Counted from the first letter of the stretch, positions 1 to 8,487 are shown. The stretch is DNA of 64,000 bases from an uncultured Alphaproteobacteria bacterium (GCA_902537325.1 CACBAT010000006.1:24111-88110), one strand, 5' to 3'. The notes: generated from the letters alone by a model not told the origin. Program-made: numbers and translations.

Positions 1-564
1 TTTTCTATGCCTATAATTTTAATTGTTTTAGTAGAAGCTATTATTGTCAGAGCTAATGCAAATTGGGCTGCTCCAGCTTTAATTTCTTTATTTGCTCTTT
101 TATATATTAGAATTAATAATTCTTTTTTAAAGATAGCTAATTACATGTTTAATTTTATTGTCTGCTTAATTCTTTTTGTAATGATCGGAATGAGCTATCC
201 GTCTAAAATTTTTGACCGAATAAGTGGTATAAATGATTATGCTCTAAAAATTTACAGTGGTTCTTCAGATGATGTCATAAAAAATATAGTGGTTTCAGAT
301 CGGCTTTTATTTTCAAGCCTTAATTTTGAATTAAGAGATAAGGATATTAATTTCTATATGCCACATAAAGAAGGAGATGAAATAACAAACCACTTTAAAA
401 TAGTGTCTCCTCTTAATAAAAACATAAATGAAAACTTTACTTTAATTGGAAGCCCCTCAGATATTAATTATTTAGAGAAAGAATATAGGGTGTTAAAAAT
501 AAATTCACCTGATCAGAAATTTACAAAAAGAAAACTTGATGTTTACGAGGTTATTTTTGAATAA
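1..564 (+). CDS. membrane glycosyltransferase, C-terminal part (ArnT/PMT-like), cut by window edge
   Basis: The frame is open through the left edge, so only the last ~187 residues are visible. They begin with two or three hydrophobic segments (about residues 1-60) containing RANANWAAPA, a motif typical of the last membrane helices of bacterial dolichyl-phosphate-mannose / ArnT-type (GT39/GT83) transferases, followed by a soluble ~120-residue tail. By family such enzymes take a sugar from a polyprenyl-phosphate donor and transfer it to lipid A or another envelope acceptor on the periplasmic side. The active site, normally in the first periplasmic loop, lies outside the window, so donor and acceptor are unknown. 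The stop overlaps the next gene by 26 bases, indicating one transcript. Confidence 0.6.
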   Translation, partial: FSMPIILIVLVEAIIVRANANWAAPALISLFALLYIRINNSFLKIANYMFNFIVCLILFVMIGMSYPSKIFDRISGINDYALKIYSGSSDDVIKNIVVSDRLLFSSLNFELRDKDINFYMPHKEGDEITNHFKIVSPLNKNINENFTLIGSPSDINYLEKEYRVLKINSPDQKFTKRKLDVYEVIFE

Positions 565-1210
565 ATTTCTAGTATTTTTTATTATATTTGTAATTAACAC
601 ATCCTATGCAAATAATTTTAGTGCAGAATATAAAGTCAGCACAACAGGAATAAAAATTGGTAATTTTAGTTGGTCATTAAATATTAATGATAATATTTAT
701 CAAACAGAAATAAATTTGAAAAATTCTGGCTTTTTTTCACCTTTATATAAATTTGAAGGAAACTATCTTTCAACCGGGGTTATTGAAAACAACATATTTA
801 AGACCAAGAATTATAAACAGTTTTGGAAAGCTAATAAGAAAACAAAAATAGTTAAAATGTCTTTTGATGATTATTTAATTGAATTAAGACAAGAGCCTAT
901 AGAAGAAGAAAAGGCTAGAGTAGACCTAGAAGAGTTATATTTATATTTTGACCCAATTACCTCTTTTATAAATATTTTAAATGGAGAAAATGAGGCAAAA
1001 ACAATTGATGGTAGAAGAATTTATACACTTAAACAAAACAAAAGTGAGGATGGAAATATAATTTTAGAAATTGAAGACTATGTAAATATTTGGGCTGACC
1101 ATAAAAGAAATGATTTAAAAAAAATTGAATTTTTAGTTAAAGATGATTTACTTCCATATGAAATTCTTATTCATTTCAAAAAAAGGGTATTTAAGTTAGA
1201 AAGAATTTAA
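539..1210 (+). CDS. DUF3108 family exported protein
   Basis: A ~223-residue protein with an N-terminal hydrophobic stretch (about 8-23) ending in SYA-N, a plausible signal peptidase site. The mature part has alternating beta-strand character (FSAEYKVSTTGIKIGNFSW), typical of DUF3108 periplasmic or outer-membrane-associated proteins, whose function is unknown. A TTG three bases upstream is possible, but the ATG at 539 is more likely. The gene starts inside the preceding glycosyltransferase gene, so translation is probably coupled. Its stop overlaps the convergent smr-type gene by 4 bases, leaving no room for an independent terminator. Confidence 0.65.
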   Translation: MFTRLFLNKFLVFFIIFVINTSYANNFSAEYKVSTTGIKIGNFSWSLNINDNIYQTEINLKNSGFFSPLYKFEGNYLSTGVIENNIFKTKNYKQFWKANKKTKIVKMSFDDYLIELRQEPIEEEKARVDLEELYLYFDPITSFINILNGENEAKTIDGRRIYTLKQNKSEDGNIILEIEDYVNIWADHKRNDLKKIEFLVKDDLLPYEILIHFKKRVFKLERI

Positions 1211-1746
1211 AACTTTTTTTTTCTTAAATAGACAAAAAGAGCTCCATCACCCCCATGTTCAAAACCCGCATCTTGATATGTTAGGATATATTTCTTAAGA
1301 TTGTCTTCGTTTATCCAGTTTATTATTGAGTTTTTAATCTTTCCATAGAAAAGTTTAGGGTTTGTGTCTTGCTCATTTTGATTTTTTTTATGAACACCCT
1401 TTCCAGTAATTATAAGCAAACATCTTTTATTCTTGTTATAGTTTTTTTTCACCTCACTTATAAATTTTTCATGCGCTTCAACTAAACCGTAGCCGTGAAG
1501 ATCAATTCTTCTATCTATATTAATTTTTCCTCTCTTAAGCTCCTTATTAACCTCACCAAATGATAATTTAAACTCTGAGCTACTAACTTTGTGTTCAGTT
1601 ATTGTTTTTTTGCTGGTATTTTTGGTATTAGTTTTTCTATCTAATTTTACATTTTTTTTATTAGTTGTTTTCGTTTTAACTATAGAGGTATCTTTTTTAA
1701 AAGGTTTTACTCCTTTCATGTTTTTTAGAAAAAAATCTTCTTCCAT
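1207..1746 (-). CDS. Smr-domain protein
   Basis: The 179-residue protein has a lysine-rich, low-complexity N-terminal half and a C-terminal Smr domain (about 78-179) with the family signatures IDLHG near residue 81 and TGKG near residue 114. Smr domains, found at the end of MutS2 and as stand-alone proteins, are nucleic-acid nicking or RNA-cleaving modules. In alphaproteobacteria a stand-alone Smr gene commonly sits near the end of the maf-aroE-coaE-dnaQ-tim44 strand, as here. The start abuts the stop of the lysozyme gene, indicating co-transcription. The exact substrate cannot be told from sequence. Confidence 0.8.
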   Translation of the reverse strand: MEEDFFLKNMKGVKPFKKDTSIVKTKTTNKKNVKLDRKTNTKNTSKKTITEHKVSSSEFKLSFGEVNKELKRGKINIDRRIDLHGYGLVEAHEKFISEVKKNYNKNKRCLLIITGKGVHKKNQNEQDTNPKLFYGKIKNSIINWINEDNLKKYILTYQDAGFEHGGDGALFVYLRKKKF

Positions 1747-2174
1747 TATTTTTTTGTATAGTTTTTAATTAAATTCTTTACTCTTTCCGGTGTTTGCAAA
1801 TACCACAAACTGTCTAACATCTCTAGTGATGCCATGAATTTTTGTTTTTTGTTTAGAAAATAAAGCATTTTCTTAAATTTGGAGACACCTTTTGCTCCAA
1901 GTTGAAAAATCATTTCTATTAATAATTCTTTCTCTGAAGTTGTGTGATTTTTTTTAAAAAATTTTTTTTTATATTGTTCGTTTGCTTTTTTAAAGTCTAT
2001 CTCAAACAATTCTTCAAAATATTTTTTTTTAAATTTTTTAATGTAATATTTATTTTCTTTTTCTGTAATAAGATGACCATAACCAATAGTATAAAATCCT
2101 AGTTGATCTTGATAAGGCTTGTCAGAATAACCCTCATTTTTTTTAATTCGGTCTTTAAGTTCTTTAAAGGACAA
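1746..2174 (-). CDS. phage-type lysozyme (GH24 family)
   Basis: 142 residues with the GH24 layout: catalytic Glu in KKNEGYSDKPYQDQLG (about residue 14), then TIGYGH (about 29-34), supplying the E-x8-D/C-x5-T triad region of T4-type lysozymes. The family cleaves the MurNAc-GlcNAc bond of peptidoglycan. No signal peptide or TAT motif is visible, so export, or use during lysis or wall turnover, is unclear. It lies between smr and the Tim44-domain gene, where many alphaproteobacteria carry the lytic transglycosylase gene mltA, suggesting replacement by a phage-derived muramidase. It is spaced 3 bp from the Tim44 gene and is part of a leftward operon. Confidence 0.8.
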   Translation of the reverse strand: MSFKELKDRIKKNEGYSDKPYQDQLGFYTIGYGHLITEKENKYYIKKFKKKYFEELFEIDFKKANEQYKKKFFKKNHTTSEKELLIEMIFQLGAKGVSKFKKMLYFLNKKQKFMASLEMLDSLWYLQTPERVKNLIKNYTKK

Positions 2175-2177
2175 ATA

Positions 2178-2759
2178 TTAAGTTTGAGTTAATATCCATA
2201 TAGGACTAGAAGAATTTACTGGTTTTTCAAAAGTCCAAGTGTCTTTATTTTTAACAATAGAACCTTCATCATTATTTAACATCTGTTCACTAATAAAATT
2301 GACCGATATAGATATTGTGTCATTTTCTACTTTAGCATCTGCGATGCCCTCTACAATAAGTGAATAAAATTGTGATTCTGGATTGTTTGTTTTTTCATCA
2401 ATCGCTTTTTCAAAAGCAGAATAAACATCTTTAGACACGAGATTTTTCAGTGTTTTTTTATCTCCATTATTGAAAGATGAAATTATAATTTCAAAAGCTT
2501 TCTTGGCACCATCAAGAAACTCTCTGTGATTAAAATTATTTACTTTTTTATATACAGCCTCAAGCTTTGTCTCATTATCCATTAGTGATGGTATCTTTTG
2601 AACATCTTCTTGTTTTTTGGTTTCTTGAGGTTTTGGTTCTGAAATATTTTTTTGAAACCCTGTTCTTTTCCCTAAAACGCTCCTCAGTCTATAAATAATA
2701 AATCCAGCAATAGCTGCAAAAATTAGAATATCAAAAAATTGAAGGTCGCCGTAAATCAT
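2178..2759 (-). CDS. Tim44-domain membrane-anchored protein
   Basis: 193 residues with one N-terminal membrane segment (about 9-25, FFDILIFAAIAGFIIYRL), a short polar linker, and a C-terminal Tim44-like domain (about 65-193) recognised from FLDGAKKAFEIIISSFNNGDKKTLKNLVS and the closing TWTFEKP. Bacterial Tim44-like proteins are relatives of the mitochondrial import subunit; the alphaproteobacterial ones (TimA-type) are inner-membrane anchored with the domain in the cytoplasm or periplasm, and their role is poorly defined. It is flanked by dnaQ upstream, the usual alphaproteobacterial order, although secB, often found between the two, is absent. Confidence 0.85.
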   Translation of the reverse strand: MIYGDLQFFDILIFAAIAGFIIYRLRSVLGKRTGFQKNISEPKPQETKKQEDVQKIPSLMDNETKLEAVYKKVNNFNHREFLDGAKKAFEIIISSFNNGDKKTLKNLVSKDVYSAFEKAIDEKTNNPESQFYSLIVEGIADAKVENDTISISVNFISEQMLNNDEGSIVKNKDTWTFEKPVNSSSPIWILTQT

Positions 2760-2789
2760 TTGATTTTAATATAATAACTTTTTTAAATA

Positions 2790-3464
2790 TTAATAGTTAA
2801 ATTTTTTCCAGAGGGGGTTTTTTAGTTTTTTTAACATTTCTTTATGGGCAAGATAATCTTCTTTATTAACTTCTATTATTTTGGTTTTTGTTTCGTTTTT
2901 GTTGTAAATTTGTGTTTTTTTTTCATCAATATTTGAATTCAGCTCCATAGAAAATTGCTTACCCCCTCTTAACTCTAAATAAACCGCAGCTAGAAGTTGG
3001 GAGTCAAGTAAAGCTCCGTGAAATGATCTGTCTGATAAATCAACATTAAATTTTCTACACAAATAGTCGAGGTTAGCTATTCTTGTATTTAGAACTTCTC
3101 TTGCAAGAGAAACTGTATCAACTACAGGATTATCTAAGCGAGGCAATCCCAAGATTGACAACTCATTATTTATAAAACCTAAATCAAATGATGCATTGTG
3201 AATTATCAATGTGTCGTTTTTCAAAAAATTTAAAAGCTCCTTATGGTTTTCTTCAAATGGTTTTTGTTGATTAAGAAAATCGTCTGAAAGACCCACAATG
3301 TTTTTTGCCCCTTCACTTATACTCCTGTCTGGTTTGCAATAAAATTGGAGTGTGTTTCCTGTAGGAACATAGTTTTTGAGTTCCACACAACCAACTTCTA
3401 TTATTCTGTCACCGGTCTTATAATCAAGGCCCGTGGTTTCTGTATCAATTACTATTTCTCTCAT
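2790..3464 (-). CDS. dnaQ: DNA polymerase III epsilon subunit (3'-5' proofreading exonuclease)
   Basis: 224 residues of the DEDDh exonuclease fold. Exo I is DTETTGLD (about 7-14), Exo II HNASFDLGFI (about 89-98), and Exo III contains HGALLDSQLLAAVYLEL (about 149-165) with the catalytic His and Asp. The protein is the proofreading subunit of the replicative polymerase core. The C-terminal ~50 residues, which bind the polymerase alpha subunit, are lysine-rich and divergent. It sits in the conserved leftward order maf-aroE-coaE-dnaQ and starts 8 bp after the coaE stop. Length matches the family. Confidence 0.93.
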   Translation of the reverse strand: MREIVIDTETTGLDYKTGDRIIEVGCVELKNYVPTGNTLQFYCKPDRSISEGAKNIVGLSDDFLNQQKPFEENHKELLNFLKNDTLIIHNASFDLGFINNELSILGLPRLDNPVVDTVSLAREVLNTRIANLDYLCRKFNVDLSDRSFHGALLDSQLLAAVYLELRGGKQFSMELNSNIDEKKTQIYNKNETKTKIIEVNKEDYLAHKEMLKKLKNPLWKKFNY

Positions 3465-3472
3465 TTTTTTAA

Positions 3473-4063
3473 TTAAAGTTTACTTATTAGCTTATTAATC
3501 TTAATTTTATAATCCTTTAATGTTGAGTTGTTATAAATAACATAATCAGATTTCTTTTTTCTTGTAACGTCTGATGTTTGAGATCGAATTATATTTTTAA
3601 ACTGGTTTTCAGTCATTTTTCTGGTTTTTTTTAGTCTTTTTAATCTTACTTGTTTGGAGGCTATTATTGATATTACTTTGTTGAATTGTTTCTCTAAATT
3701 GTTTTCAAACAATAATGGTATATCAATAAATATTAATCTTGTTTTTTTTTGTTTTTCTTTTTTTATAAAATCAGATCTCTTCTTTCTAACTATTTTAAAT
3801 ATGTATAGCTCGAGCTTTTTTCTTATCTGTTTATTTTCAAAAACAATCTTTGATATAATTTTTTTATCTATGTTTTTTTTTGAAATGGATTTAGACAAAC
3901 CTATGGTGTGTAAATAGCTAACAAATTTTTTTTCAGGGTTTTTATATATTTTGGCCACCTGTTCATCTGAGCTGTGAATTTTAAAACCTTTTTCTTTTAA
4001 TTTACTACAAAAGGTTGATTTACCCGATCCTATGCCGCCTGTTATTGCTATGGTTTTTGTCAT
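3473..4063 (-). CDS. coaE: dephospho-CoA kinase
   Basis: 196 residues beginning MTKTIAITGGIGSGKSTF, with the P-loop GGIGSGKS at about 9-16. It also has the DIPLLFEN motif (about 115-122) of CoaE. The enzyme phosphorylates the 3' hydroxyl of dephospho-CoA, the final step of coenzyme A synthesis, in the cytosol. The ATG shares one base with the aroE stop, and the gene is followed closely by dnaQ. It is unusually lysine-rich, in keeping with the AT-rich genome. Confidence 0.93.
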   Translation of the reverse strand: MTKTIAITGGIGSGKSTFCSKLKEKGFKIHSSDEQVAKIYKNPEKKFVSYLHTIGLSKSISKKNIDKKIISKIVFENKQIRKKLELYIFKIVRKKRSDFIKKEKQKKTRLIFIDIPLLFENNLEKQFNKVISIIASKQVRLKRLKKTRKMTENQFKNIIRSQTSDVTRKKKSDYVIYNNSTLKDYKIKINKLISKL

Positions 4064-4845
4064 TAAATTTTTTTATAAATAGCTTTAAGCATTTTTGTGT
4101 CTACAGATGGGTTTTTACCAAACCACATTTTAAAACACGGTTTGGCCTGTTCTATCAACATTGATATTCCATAAATCTTTTTGTTCTTCGGAAACTGTTT
4201 AAGAAATGAGGTGTTTTTTGGGCTGTAAACAATGTCGCTTACAATTGTGGATTTAGTAATAAGCTTTAAGTGTTTTTTCAACATGGGGTTTATTGGTGTG
4301 GTATTAATTATTAAAAAAACCCCTTCAAGGTGTGTTTCAAGATCGCTATATTTTTTTGTATACTCGGTGTTTTTTGAATACTTTATTTTTTTCTTAGATC
4401 TGTTGAAAATTAAAATATCCTTAAAACCCCTCTTCATTAAAACATAGTGAATAGCGTGTGATGCGCCCCCATAACCCAAAATAATAACCTTTCTGTTTTT
4501 AGTTTTTTTTATGTTTGGTAGAGTTTTGTAATATCCTGTCCAGTCAGTATTCGTTCCATTTATAGTTTTTTTATTTGTTACACAGTTTACTGCGCCAATT
4601 TTTTTAGCATGAGCGTCTATTTTACCAAGATGTTTTATAATTTTGTTTTTAAATGGAATGGTAACGTTTAGGCCAAGAGTATCTTTTTTTTCCAAAACAT
4701 CTTTTATTTTATTATGAAAGTTTTTTTCAGTAAGCTCTAAATACCCGTACCTTGCTTTAATATTATATTTTTTAAACCAATAATTAAATATTATTGGTGA
4801 AAGGCTTTTAGATGCTTTGTTTCCAACTACGTAAAGTTTTTTCAT
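4063..4845 (-). CDS. aroE: shikimate dehydrogenase
   Basis: 260 residues with the substrate-binding N-terminal domain containing SKSLSPIIFNYWF (about 13-25) and GLNVTIPFK (about 58-66, including the catalytic Lys), then GAVNCV and NTDWTGY. The Rossmann domain carries VIILGYGGASHAI (about 126-138), a variant of GxGGxxxA for NADP. It reduces 3-dehydroshikimate to shikimate in aromatic amino acid synthesis. The start overlaps the maf stop by 4 bp and the end overlaps coaE by one base. Length is normal for AroE. Confidence 0.93.
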   Translation of the reverse strand: MKKLYVVGNKASKSLSPIIFNYWFKKYNIKARYGYLELTEKNFHNKIKDVLEKKDTLGLNVTIPFKNKIIKHLGKIDAHAKKIGAVNCVTNKKTINGTNTDWTGYYKTLPNIKKTKNRKVIILGYGGASHAIHYVLMKRGFKDILIFNRSKKKIKYSKNTEYTKKYSDLETHLEGVFLIINTTPINPMLKKHLKLITKSTIVSDIVYSPKNTSFLKQFPKNKKIYGISMLIEQAKPCFKMWFGKNPSVDTKMLKAIYKKI

Positions 4846-5432
4846 TTTTTTGAATATAAATAATCTAGTAAATTAAATAAAGGCAATCCCATAACATTAA
4901 AATAATCTCCTTTTATGCTCTCAATAATATTTGGCCCTAAACTTTCTATTTGATAACAGCCTACAGAGCTTAGTATTTGTTTACCTGTTTTTTTTAGATA
5001 TGTGTTTATTTCGCTATTGTTAAGTTTTCTTATTTTAACATGAGTTTTTTCATAATTTTCCCAAATCTTGGAGCCATTCAGACAAACAGTTAAACCTGAT
5101 ACTATTAGGTGTTCCTTTCCTGATAGAGACTTTATTTTTTTTTTGGCTTTATCAATAGAGTTTACTTTATCTAGAATTTTTCCATTGTGATAAATGACTG
5201 TATCACAGCCCAAAACAATCTTGTTGGTATAAAACTTTTTTATACTTACACTTCTTGCTTTTTCATAAGCAAGTTTTTTTGCAAAAATCTCAGGCTTAGT
5301 TTTTCTATTAATATTTTTTTTAATATCCTCTTCGTTGCAATTTGGTTTTTTTTGTGTGAAATTTAATCCTGCATTTTTTAATATTTTGTATCTAGATTTG
5401 CTTGAACTAGCTAATATAAATTTTTGGTGCAT
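4842..5432 (-). CDS. maf: Maf-family nucleoside triphosphate pyrophosphatase
   Basis: 196 residues from the chosen ATG at 5432 (MHQKFILASSSKSRYKIL). The ASSSKSR motif at residues 8-14 is the Maf signature (usually ASxSPRR), and CDTVI near residue 74 carries the catalytic Asp. The family hydrolyses non-canonical or modified nucleotides such as dTTP/UTP or m7GTP. A longer reading with 11 extra hydrophobic residues exists, but would put extra sequence before the canonical N-terminal strand. It is the first gene of the leftward strand next to the divergent AT-rich gap. Confidence 0.9.
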   Translation of the reverse strand: MHQKFILASSSKSRYKILKNAGLNFTQKKPNCNEEDIKKNINRKTKPEIFAKKLAYEKARSVSIKKFYTNKIVLGCDTVIYHNGKILDKVNSIDKAKKKIKSLSGKEHLIVSGLTVCLNGSKIWENYEKTHVKIRKLNNSEINTYLKKTGKQILSSVGCYQIESLGPNIIESIKGDYFNVMGLPLFNLLDYLYSKK

Positions 5433-5854
5433 AAGTGTGTTAATAAAAATTATAGTTATAAACACTATTAAATATAATTTGAATTTAAGAAATAGTTCTT
5501 TTTTTTTAAAGGTGTTTTGTTAACAACTTAATAACTTATCTAAATATTATAGGGTGGGTGTTAATATATTTATTATACAAAATTAATAACAGGTTATTAG
5601 AAATTTATTGCATTGCAAATTATTTAAAAATAATAATTTTTTTTTAATACTCTTTAAATTAACATATTTGATAGGTTTGTTGTTCATATGTTGGTAAGTA
5701 AAGAATGACGGAATAATAAAGCAGTAATTAAGCTTTTTAACTTTACAACTAACACTACAATTAAATATATAAATTATATATTTATTATTATTTTGACATT
5801 AACTTCAATTTTGATTATTAAAATATTTCATTTCTAAACTACCCCTACGACATT
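5433..5854. other. AT-rich divergent intergenic region, candidate replication origin
   Basis: This 422-bp gap separates leftward maf-aroE-coaE-dnaQ from rightward rho-mnmE-mnmG-rsmG-parA-parB. Gene polarity flips outward here. It is extremely AT-rich, with long A/T runs (for instance around 5630-5650 and 5760-5800). In many alphaproteobacteria the chromosomal origin lies beside this group of genes, so an origin is plausible. I did not find a good match to the DnaA box TTATNCACA by eye on either strand, so the call rests on context only. It must also hold the promoters for maf and rho. Confidence 0.35.
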
Positions 5855-7111
5855 ATGAATTTACAGGAATTAAAAGGAAAAGAACCCCAAGAGCTTTTAA
5901 AACAGGCAGACAAACTTGGTATAGAAAACCCCTCCTCTCTTAGAAAGCAAGATTTGATGTTTGCAATTTTAAAAACAATTGCTGAAGAGGGTGAAATTAT
6001 TACTGGTTTAGGGGTTATTGAAATTATGCAAGATGGTTTCGGTTTTTTAAGATCTTCAGAGTCAAATTATCTTCCTGGACCAGACGACATCTATATTTCT
6101 CCATCTCAAATTAAAAAATTTAGCTTAAGAACAGGTGATAGTGTTGAAGGTGAAATTAGATCTCCAAAGCAAGGAGAAAGATATTTTGCTATAACTAAAA
6201 TTAACAAAATAAACGGTCAAGAAACTGATTTAGTTAAGAACAGGGTTAACTTTGAAGATTTGACACCATTGTATCCTGAAGCAAGGTTCAAACTTGAACA
6301 AGAAAAACCTATGCCGGATAATACAGAAAGAATAATTGATATTATTGCTCCTCTTGGAAAAGGACAAAGACAATTAATTGTTGCACAACCTTTCACTGGT
6401 AAAACAATAATTATGCAAAAAATTGCTAATGCTATAACCGCTAATAGTCCAGATGCTAAACTGATTGTTCTGCTAATTGATGAAAGACCAGAAGAAGTTA
6501 CAGACATGCAAAGATCAGTTAAGGGTGAGGTAATTAGTTCAACCTTTGATGAACCTGCTTCACGCCACGTTCAGGTCGCTGAAATGGTAATTGAAAAAGC
6601 TAAAAGACTTGTTGAATATAAACATGATGTTGTAATCCTTCTTGATTCAATCACCAGACTTGGAAGAGCATATAACACTGTTGTACCTTCTAGTGGAAAG
6701 GTATTGACAGGCGGTGTTGATGCCAATGCCTTACAAAGACCAAAAAGATTTTTCGGAGCTGCAAGGAATGTAGAAAAAGGTGGATCACTTACAATTATCG
6801 CGACTGCTTTAATAGATACAGGAAGCAGAATGGATGAGGTTATATTTGAAGAATTTAAAGGTACTGGTAACAGTGAAATGGTCCTAGATAGAAAACTTAG
6901 TCAAAAAAGAACCTATCCAGCTTTTGATATTGGTAAGTCGGGAACAAGAAAAGAAGAATTATTGCTTGATAAAGATGAGCTTGGAAAAATCTTTATTTTA
7001 AGAAAAATACTAGCCCCAATGGGAAGTACAGAAGCCATGGAGTTCTTGTTAGATAAAATGAAAAACACAAAAACTAACAGTGAATTCTTCCAAAGCATGG
7101 GAACTAAATAA
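5855..7111 (+). CDS. rho: transcription termination factor Rho
   Basis: 418 residues. The N-terminal Rho_N helical domain (about 1-45) contains [11 protein letters not shown]; the CSD-like RNA-binding domain (about 50-125) has GFGFLRS; the RecA-type ATPase core has a P-loop at about 177-184 (QPFTGKT) and [13 protein letters not shown] (about 207-219). The Q-loop and R-loop region [20 protein letters not shown] is intact. Rho is a hexameric ATP-dependent RNA helicase that releases RNA polymerase. It leads the rightward strand after the candidate origin; in this genome intrinsic terminators look scarce, consistent with reliance on Rho. Confidence 0.96.
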   Translation: MNLQELKGKEPQELLKQADKLGIENPSSLRKQDLMFAILKTIAEEGEIITGLGVIEIMQDGFGFLRSSESNYLPGPDDIYISPSQIKKFSLRTGDSVEGEIRSPKQGERYFAITKINKINGQETDLVKNRVNFEDLTPLYPEARFKLEQEKPMPDNTERIIDIIAPLGKGQRQLIVAQPFTGKTIIMQKIANAITANSPDAKLIVLLIDERPEEVTDMQRSVKGEVISSTFDEPASRHVQVAEMVIEKAKRLVEYKHDVVILLDSITRLGRAYNTVVPSSGKVLTGGVDANALQRPKRFFGAARNVEKGGSLTIIATALIDTGSRMDEVIFEEFKGTGNSEMVLDRKLSQKRTYPAFDIGKSGTRKEELLLDKDELGKIFILRKILAPMGSTEAMEFLLDKMKNTKTNSEFFQSMGTK

Positions 7112-7162
7112 ATATAATTTTTTTTATAATCTTTCTTATTTACTTATTTACTTAATATCATC

Positions 7163-7179
7163 TTGGGTTTAATTCCCAA
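7163..7179 (+). promoter_or_regulatory. small hairpin just before mnmE start
   Basis: The sequence TTGGGTTTAATTCCCAA forms a 5-bp stem (TTGGG/CCCAA) with a 7-nt loop, ending 3 bases before the mnmE ATG at 7183. There is no Shine-Dalgarno sequence between it and the start. It occupies the place of a ribosome binding site, so it could affect initiation. It is too short to be confident, and no T-run follows it, so it is not a terminator. Confidence 0.3.
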
Positions 7180-7182
7180 AAA

Positions 7183-8469
7183 ATGAAAGCTTCCAATGAG
7201 ACGATTTTTGCTCTTGCTACGCAAAGAGGTAAGTCCGGCATAGCTGTTTTTAGGGTTTCGGGAAAAAGATCTCATACAATAATTAAATCAATATCTTCTA
7301 AAAAAAAATTTAAAACAAACTTTGCTACATTAAACGATTTATTAGACGGAAAGAGTGTTATAGATCAGACGCTAACAACTTTTTTTAAATCACCAAAAAG
7401 CTATACAGGGGAGGATATGGTGGAAATATCTTGTCATGGAAGTATTTCTGTAATTAACAAAATAACCAAAACCCTATTAAAAAAACAGATCAGACTTGCT
7501 GAGCCTGGAGAGTTTACCAAAAGAGCTCTAATGAATGATAAGCTTAGTGTTTTAGAAGCTGAAACAATTAATGACTTAGTTAGTGCAGAAACCGAAAATC
7601 AAAGAAAGACAGCCATTGGTAATTTAAGTGGAAATTTAGATAAATTAGTTAATGAAATATCAAATAAACAAAAAAAACTTCTAGCAGACATAGAGGCCAT
7701 AATTGATTTTGCCGATGAAGATCTTCCTAATGAAATATTTAAAAATATAAGAGAACAAAATAAGAACATATACAAACAAATTGAAAATATTATCGAAAGA
7801 TCAACTTTATCTAGACAAATTCATAACGGTTTTAAAATAACCATTATTGGAAAGCCTAACACAGGAAAATCTTCCTTTATTAATTTTATTAATAACAAGG
7901 AGGTTTCTATAGTTACTAATATACCAGGAACCACAACAGATTTAGTAAGCTCCTCGCTAGATATAAAAGGGGATAAATACACATTTATTGATACAGCTGG
8001 AATAAGAAAATATAAGAACTTAATTGAAAAAATAGGTATTGAAAGATCCTTGGAGAGCGCTGAAAAGTCTGATTTAAATATAGTTTTTCTCAAAAACAAT
8101 GAAAAGAAAAACTACAGCAAAATCAAATCAAAAATATTTGTTAAATCAAAATATGATACAAATAAAAAGAAAATTAGTGGGGTGCATAGTATTTCATCCG
8201 TATCTGGTTATGGAATTGAGTCTCTTATTAAAACCATATCTTTAAAATTAAAGAAAAAACCAATTTCTGGACCAGTCTTTTCACGTGAAAGACATATGGA
8301 AAACCTAAAGAAATCACTTGCAATACTTAAAAGTTTAGATTTAAAAGAAATAGATATTGCTGCTGAAAATGTTAGAAGATCAATTATTTATACTGATGGA
8401 ATTAATCAAAAATTTGATATTGAGAAAATTTTAGATATAATATTTAGTGATTTTTGTATAGGTAAGTAA
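7183..8469 (+). CDS. mnmE: tRNA uridine-5-carboxymethylaminomethyl modification GTPase
   Basis: 428 residues. The N-terminal folate-binding TrmE domain (about 1-115) starts with ETIFALATQRGKSGIAVFRVSG. The central helical region encloses a G domain with P-loop GKPNTGKSSF (about 223-232), IPGTTTD (about 247-253) and DTAGIRKY (about 270-277), and the protein ends with CIGK, the C-terminal motif whose Cys is required in the family. With MnmG it installs cmnm5U34 in tRNA. A parS-like palindrome lies inside the coding sequence (8277-8292), and another lies directly after the stop. Confidence 0.95.
   Translation: MKASNETIFALATQRGKSGIAVFRVSGKRSHTIIKSISSKKKFKTNFATLNDLLDGKSVIDQTLTTFFKSPKSYTGEDMVEISCHGSISVINKITKTLLKKQIRLAEPGEFTKRALMNDKLSVLEAETINDLVSAETENQRKTAIGNLSGNLDKLVNEISNKQKKLLADIEAIIDFADEDLPNEIFKNIREQNKNIYKQIENIIERSTLSRQIHNGFKITIIGKPNTGKSSFINFINNKEVSIVTNIPGTTTDLVSSSLDIKGDKYTFIDTAGIRKYKNLIEKIGIERSLESAEKSDLNIVFLKNNEKKNYSKIKSKIFVKSKYDTNKKKISGVHSISSVSGYGIESLIKTISLKLKKKPISGPVFSRERHMENLKKSLAILKSLDLKEIDIAAENVRRSIIYTDGINQKFDIEKILDIIFSDFCIGK
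8277..8292. promoter_or_regulatory. parS-like ParB binding site inside mnmE
   Basis: The 12-bp palindrome TTTCACGTGAAA at 8279-8290 equals the core of the widely conserved bacterial parS consensus tGTTTCACGTGAAACa; outer positions diverge. A second copy lies 180 bp further on, and parA/parB are 2.7 kb away. By family knowledge ParB-CTP loads at such sites and spreads for chromosome segregation. Its place inside coding sequence is common for parS. Confidence 0.75.
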
Positions 8470-8483
8470 TTTCACGTGAAAAG
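8468..8483. promoter_or_regulatory. parS-like ParB binding site between mnmE and mnmG
   Basis: A second perfect TTTCACGTGAAA core occurs at 8470-8481, in the short gap between the mnmE stop and the preferred mnmG ATG at 8488. Two identical 12-bp palindromes within 200 bp next to parAB in such AT-rich DNA are very unlikely by chance. If the GTG at 8476 were used as the mnmG start, the site would overlap the first codons. Confidence 0.78.
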
Positions 8484-8487
8484 AGAC

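Noticed and set aside
5433..5854. DnaA boxes in the candidate origin
   Set aside because: TTAACA- and TTAT-like strings are present but none matches TTATNCACA well enough; in such AT-rich DNA near-matches are expected by chance.
6217..6507. Antisense open frames inside rho, mnmG, parB and others
   Set aside because: Frames opposite to well-conserved genes with AT-rich codon use; no ribosome sites and no recognisable protein.
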